This document shows positions 13,779 to 16,739 of a stretch of DNA of 16,739 bases, piece by piece. Positions within the stretch are counted from its first letter, which is position 1; the number at the start of each line of letters is the position of its first letter. Location: positions 1 through 16,739 of the forward strand of contig CAYLJO010000139.1 in NCBI GenBank assembly GCA_964383905.1. The letters run 5' to 3'. The notes below the pieces were generated by a model. The model was not told where the DNA came from and did not search any database. It worked only from the letters and a program-made list of their open reading frames with translations. The position numbers and the translations under genes are program-made. This DNA is from CAYLJO01 sp964383905 (GTDB lineage Bacteria; Acidobacteriota; Blastocatellia; Pyrinomonadales; Pyrinomonadaceae).

Positions 13779-14598
13779 ATGATCTCTAAACTTGCGTTGC
13801 TGTGGGTGTGCGTCGTGGTTATACCGGCGTCCTCCACCGCCCAGGAACGGTTGATATTGATTGGTGGCGGTTCTCGCCCGTCCGAGGCACTGGCCCGATT
13901 TGTTGGCTGGGCAGGAAATGAGCGCGCACGAATACTCGTGATCGCCTGGGCGACCTCTGAGCCACAAGCCGGTTTCGACGCGCTGGCCATGGATTTTTGC
14001 TCGCTTCCGCCCGGCAGTTGTTGAAATGGCGCCGCCCGCTCCGCTGACCGGCCTCGCGAAGACTAAATTCATGCGGCAGCTTAGAAATGATACCGGGGTT
14101 TTCTTCACCGGCGGAGACCAGGTGAGGATTATGAATGTATTGAACGATGAGTCGCTCGCCGAGGCGCTCCGGGAGCGATACCGTGCCGGAGCTGTCTTCG
14201 GCGGAACAAGCGCGGGGACGGCCATCATGTCGCGCCGGATGATCACGGGTGAGGGCGACTTTACCGTCATCGATGGGAAGAAAGTTGAAACGCGCAAAGG
14301 GTTAGGCCTGCTGCCCGATGACGTCATCGTTGACCAGCATTTCATCAAGCGTCAGCGAGAAAACCGGCTCTTCGGATTGATCCTGCAGGACCCGAGATCG
14401 CTCGGCATTGGCATCGATGAAGGCACAGCCCTCATCGCCACTGATAATCGGTGCGGGGAAGTCGTCGGCACGAGTCAGGTCATGATCATAAACGCGCGGG
14501 CCGGCGCACTGATCGCTTATCTACTTAAACCGGGCGAGAAATTTGATTTGATCAGGCGTGTGCCTGAAAAACATGCTGTGCTCAGGAAAACCGGATGA
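13779..14598 (+). pseudogene. Cyanophycinase (S51-like serine peptidase), frameshifted
   Basis: Cyanophycinase hydrolyses the storage polymer cyanophycin to beta-Asp-Arg dipeptides. The ATG at 13779 begins a Sec signal peptide (MISKLALLWVCVVVIPASSTA-QE), so an extracellular or periplasmic form is implied. The N-terminal part reads LILIGGGSRPSEALARFVGW and RARILVIAWATSEPQAGFDA. At a T5 run (13994-13998) the frame shifts, giving a stop at 14022. One T fewer restores FARFRPAVVEMAPPAPLT and the rest: FFTGGDQVRIMNVL, GTSAGT with the nucleophilic Ser (codon 14209-14211), VDQHFIKRQRENRLF and GIGIDEGTAL. All active-site blocks are kept. A downstream fragment could start at ATG 14026 but would lack the first strand and the signal. 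Upstream, its reading frame is continuous with the asparaginase remnant. Confidence 0.88.
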
Positions 14599-14824
14599 GG
14601 AGCCCGGATGACGGTGAACGCTGGCTCACAGACCATTCATCGCAGGGTAGCTGGGAGGAAAGAACGAATAACCACTATTATAGCCAGTTGCGAATAGATG
14701 CCACCCGGGGCCTCACCACGGAGGCACAGAGGACACAGCTGACACCCAATTGCAAGCCACTATAATTTCTCTGTATACCCCCTGGTCCTTCTGCTCCCGA
14801 TCGGCGCTTACCGGAGTACATCTC
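14599..14824. other. Intergenic region between convergent cyanophycinase and lactonase genes
   Basis: This non-coding region contains a repeat-like word flanked by an imperfect inverted repeat, listed separately. No clear intrinsic terminator serves either gene. Confidence 0.45.
14677..14766. repeat. Candidate dispersed element around CCACGGAGGCACAGAGGACA
   Basis: The purine-rich word CCACGGAGGCACAGAGGACA (14716-14735) matches a well-known type of dispersed repeat in acidobacterial and planctomycete-like genomes (recalled, not searched). It is flanked by an imperfect inverted repeat: ATTATAG...TTGC (14677-14691) and GCAA...CTATAAT (14752-14766), with 11 of 15 positions pairing. It may be a small non-autonomous element or the remains of one. 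No target-site duplication was identified. Confidence 0.4.
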
Positions 14825-16018
14825 TTATGAGAAAGGTAGGACCAGCCTCAAACAAACAGGGGACGGAACCTTGGTCAGATGGCCGGTCGGTTTAAGCCTT
14901 CCCGTCTCCGGGTCAATGCGGAAGGTGATAATCGAATCCGAGTCTTGATTGGCTACGAGCAAAAATGTGCCTGTCGGGTCGATGGCGAAATTACGAGGCG
15001 TTTTACCCTGAGTCGGCTCATGCTCAACGTATGAAAGCTTGCCCGTACCCTCCTCAATCTGAAACACTACGATGCTATTATGTCCACGGTTGGAGCCGTA
15101 GAGAAACTTTCCGGACGGAGACACGTGCACGTCTGCGCATGTATTCGCGCCTGAGAAGCCTTTCGGGAGCGCGGAAACGGTTTGCACCGTGCTTAACGTT
15201 CCGTTGGCTCGACCATAGGAAAATGCCGTCAACGTGGAATCCAGTTCATTGATGACGTAGGCATACCTACCGCGGGGATGAAACGTCAGGTGGCGAGGCC
15301 CGGCACCCGGCTTGACTTGAACCCAGGGCTCTTTGGCCGGTATCAGTCTCCCTCTGCCGGAATCGAAGCGGTAAATCATAATCTTATCCACGCCGAGGTC
15401 GGCAGCAAATGCATACCGGTTGGAATGATCCAAGATAATGCAATGAGCGTGCGGCCCTTCCTGACGTTCCGGGTTTACACCGGAGCCTCGATGTTGAACC
15501 GTATCCGTGGCCGTGCCGAGGCTTCCGTCACGCCGTACCGGGAGGACGGAAACGTTTCCTCCCCCGTAATTAGCCACCAGAACGAACTTGCCGGTTTCAT
15601 CTACAATCACGTAACAGGGCGCGCCTCCCAATGAGGGTTGTTGATTGAGGAATCGCAATTCCCAATTTCTTTGATCGATCGAGAACGAGCTCACAGCGCC
15701 GCCGGGTTTGCCGGCAAATTCCGTCACCTCGTTTACCGCATACAAATAACGCCTCTGCCGGTCGGTTGCTAAAAAGGAGGGGTTAACTACGCCCTTGACG
15801 GTGTTGAGGTGCTTGAGCTCACCCGAAGAGAGATTCATTCGGTAGGTGTAGATCCCTTCGCTTTTACCGGAGGTGTAGGTGCCCACAAAAATAATCAGTT
15901 CCTGGAGCGCCGGATGCGGCCGCGGCCGTGCGCCGAGAGGGCTTGGTAAAGCAAGCCCCAGTGTTCCCCAGCCGGCGGTTTTCAAAAATTTACGGCGAGT
16001 AGCGTTATCAAGCGGCAT
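14825..16018 (-). CDS. Tat-exported lactonase family protein (seven-bladed beta-propeller)
   Basis: This 397-residue protein belongs to the lactonase family of seven-bladed propellers that includes the E. coli 6-phosphogluconolactonase YbhE/Pgl. The ATG at 16018 is preferred because it places the twin-arginine motif (NATRRKFLKTAGWGTLGLAL, Arg8 and Arg9) near the N-terminus. A GTG at 16039 would add seven residues. Propeller repeats are evident, for example IIFVGTYTSGKSEGIYTYRM, VVNPSFLATDRQRRYLYAVN, GPHAHCIILDHSNRYAFAAD, GPRHLTFHPRGRYAYVINE and KTPRNFAIDPTGTFLLVANQ. The family blocks GPHAH and GPRH are intact and the length is normal. Export by Tat argues against a role in the cytoplasmic pentose phosphate pathway, so the substrate is unknown. 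No ribosome-binding site stands out at either start. Confidence 0.93.
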   Translation of the reverse strand: MPLDNATRRKFLKTAGWGTLGLALPSPLGARPRPHPALQELIIFVGTYTSGKSEGIYTYRMNLSSGELKHLNTVKGVVNPSFLATDRQRRYLYAVNEVTEFAGKPGGAVSSFSIDQRNWELRFLNQQPSLGGAPCYVIVDETGKFVLVANYGGGNVSVLPVRRDGSLGTATDTVQHRGSGVNPERQEGPHAHCIILDHSNRYAFAADLGVDKIMIYRFDSGRGRLIPAKEPWVQVKPGAGPRHLTFHPRGRYAYVINELDSTLTAFSYGRANGTLSTVQTVSALPKGFSGANTCADVHVSPSGKFLYGSNRGHNSIVVFQIEEGTGKLSYVEHEPTQGKTPRNFAIDPTGTFLLVANQDSDSIITFRIDPETGRLKPTGHLTKVPSPVCLRLVLPFS

Positions 16019-16391
16019 ACAGTTTATCGGAATTGTCACAGCTCACATTAGAGACCTCAGCGTCACTCACGTTCAACTTTGGCAATAAACAATCCGGTGC
16101 CGAGAAAACAGGGTCGATGTTTTCGCCTGGGGGGCACACGGCTTAAGAAAACGCCCGATGATAACGCCAACGCCGAAGATTAAGCTGATGCGGAAATACG
16201 TCCCGTGCTGAGCGTGGAAACCAGCGAATTGTGATGTCTTACTACTCCAAGTCTGGCAGGAAGTCAATGATTAGTTGGGCCGGGCGTTCGATAATCGGGC
16301 ACGGGACTTTTATTGTCTAAATTAATGGAATTACTGCGCCATCTAGACTCACTCGCGCGCCCTTGCGCGCATGGCTTAGCGCATTCAGAGC
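16019..16391. other. Intergenic region with a GCGCGC hairpin
   Basis: This should hold the lactonase promoter and the end of the small-protein gene. A minus-strand frame at 16073-16267 contains a hydrophobic run but starts at TTG without a ribosome-binding site and is not called. The only structure seen is the hairpin near 16355-16370. Confidence 0.4.
16355..16370 (-). terminator. GCGCGC-CCTT-GCGCGC hairpin, possible terminator
   Basis: Perfect 6-bp arms with a four-base loop lie 22 nt downstream of the stop of the minus-strand small-protein gene. No T run follows on that strand, so it would be an imperfect terminator at best. Confidence 0.25.
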
Positions 16392-16652
16392 TTAGCCGGC
16401 GCCGGCCGCCTTCTTCATCAAGCTCCGGACCGTTTTGCCCGTGTCAGTCAAATCTCCGACGCCCCAGTTGGTGCGCCCCTCCCGGTAGTAGAGGCGTCCC
16501 TCCTCGCTCAGCCAGTAGTGGGCCGAGCTATCTTTCCCCTGATCCTCCGGACTGTACAGAAGGTAAGTTTCTTCACTACCGGCAAACAGAACGAACTCCT
16601 GTCCGTTGGGAAGCAGGTATAGACCACCCTCTCTCAAGGTTATGTTTGACAT
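16392..16652 (-). CDS. Small protein of unknown function (86 aa)
   Basis: No family is recognised. The ATG at 16652 is chosen because AAAGG lies eight bases upstream. A TTG 63 bases further upstream would add a basic, unconvincing leader. The 86-residue product begins MSNITLREGGLYLLPNGQEF and continues VLFAGSEETYLLYSPEDQGK, then a HYWLSEEGRLYYREGRTNW segment and a closing GVGDLTDTGKTVRSLMKKAA. The alternation of aromatic and charged residues suggests a small antiparallel beta domain with a C-terminal helix. There is no signal peptide or membrane segment, so it is probably cytoplasmic. From memory, similar proteins with LREG.LYLLPNG and DLTDTG blocks occur in Blastocatellia-type genomes, which supports a real gene, but this is not verified. 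Confidence 0.7.
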   Translation of the reverse strand: MSNITLREGGLYLLPNGQEFVLFAGSEETYLLYSPEDQGKDSSAHYWLSEEGRLYYREGRTNWGVGDLTDTGKTVRSLMKKAAGAG

Positions 16653-16739
16653 TGCGGCTGCCTTTCTGGTTGGGACCGGTAAGCTATTTTTATGCCAAAT
16701 TTGCCGGCGAGTCAATGGCTATTCGGCCTGACCGCTTAT

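Noticed and set aside
16073..16267. Minus-strand 64-residue frame with a hydrophobic stretch
   Set aside because: It has a TTG start, no ribosome-binding site and a composition that is not protein-like outside the hydrophobic run.
16040..16391. Search for tRNA or small RNA genes in the gaps
   Set aside because: No cloverleaf-like arms or T-loop (GTTCRA) context was found here or in the other gaps.

Overview
The window looks like a chromosomal segment of a soil or environmental bacterium, most likely an acidobacterium of the Blastocatellia type. The grounds are moderately high GC, Tat- and Sec-exported proteins of unknown function with an acidobacterial flavour, a secreted protein ending in a pseudopilin-like module, and dispersed-repeat words (CCACGGAGGCACAG..., AGGATTGACAGGATTAAC) of a kind common in such genomes. 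The placement is inference, because no rRNA or other marker gene is present. No tRNA, rRNA, CRISPR array, transposase or phage gene was seen.

Layout. The left edge cuts a D-2-hydroxyacid dehydrogenase (+), which converges on a complete phosphoenolpyruvate carboxylase (-). To the right of ppc, on the same strand, lies a likely two-gene operon: a short, lidless Hsp70-family ATPase followed 17 nt later by a DUF72 TIM-barrel protein. A 476-bp gap with repeat words and a dense set of inverted repeats leads to an exported M23 peptidase (+), a large secreted protein with a pseudopilin-like tail (+), and a secreted coiled-coil protein whose last quarter lies in a different frame. Two small PilZ-domain proteins follow in tandem (+). 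A UgtP/MGDG-synthase-like glycosyltransferase converges on them (-).

The most interesting stretch is 13108-14598. It holds the remains of what would be a two-step cyanophycin-degrading pair. The first is a Tat-signal isoaspartyl peptidase/plant-type asparaginase, with its reading frame broken at a G run, its HGGAG loop altered, and the whole beta subunit with the nucleophilic Thr missing. It runs in frame into the second, a Sec-signal cyanophycinase that keeps its GTSAG serine motif but is split by a one-base T-run expansion. Either the locus is decaying by deletion and frameshift or this part of the assembly is poor. The other long genes (ppc, hsp70, the 791-aa secreted protein) are intact, which favours local decay, although the coiled-coil gene carries a similar one-base break.

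The right end has a Tat-exported seven-bladed-propeller lactonase-family protein (-) and a small 86-aa protein of unknown function (-). Apart from the cyanophycin pair, the hsp70-DUF72 pair and the PilZ pair, neighbouring genes do not form an obvious shared pathway. Two further points deserve attention: interleaved inverted repeats directly abutting the M23 start codon, and nested inverted repeats that cover the start codon of the first PilZ gene.
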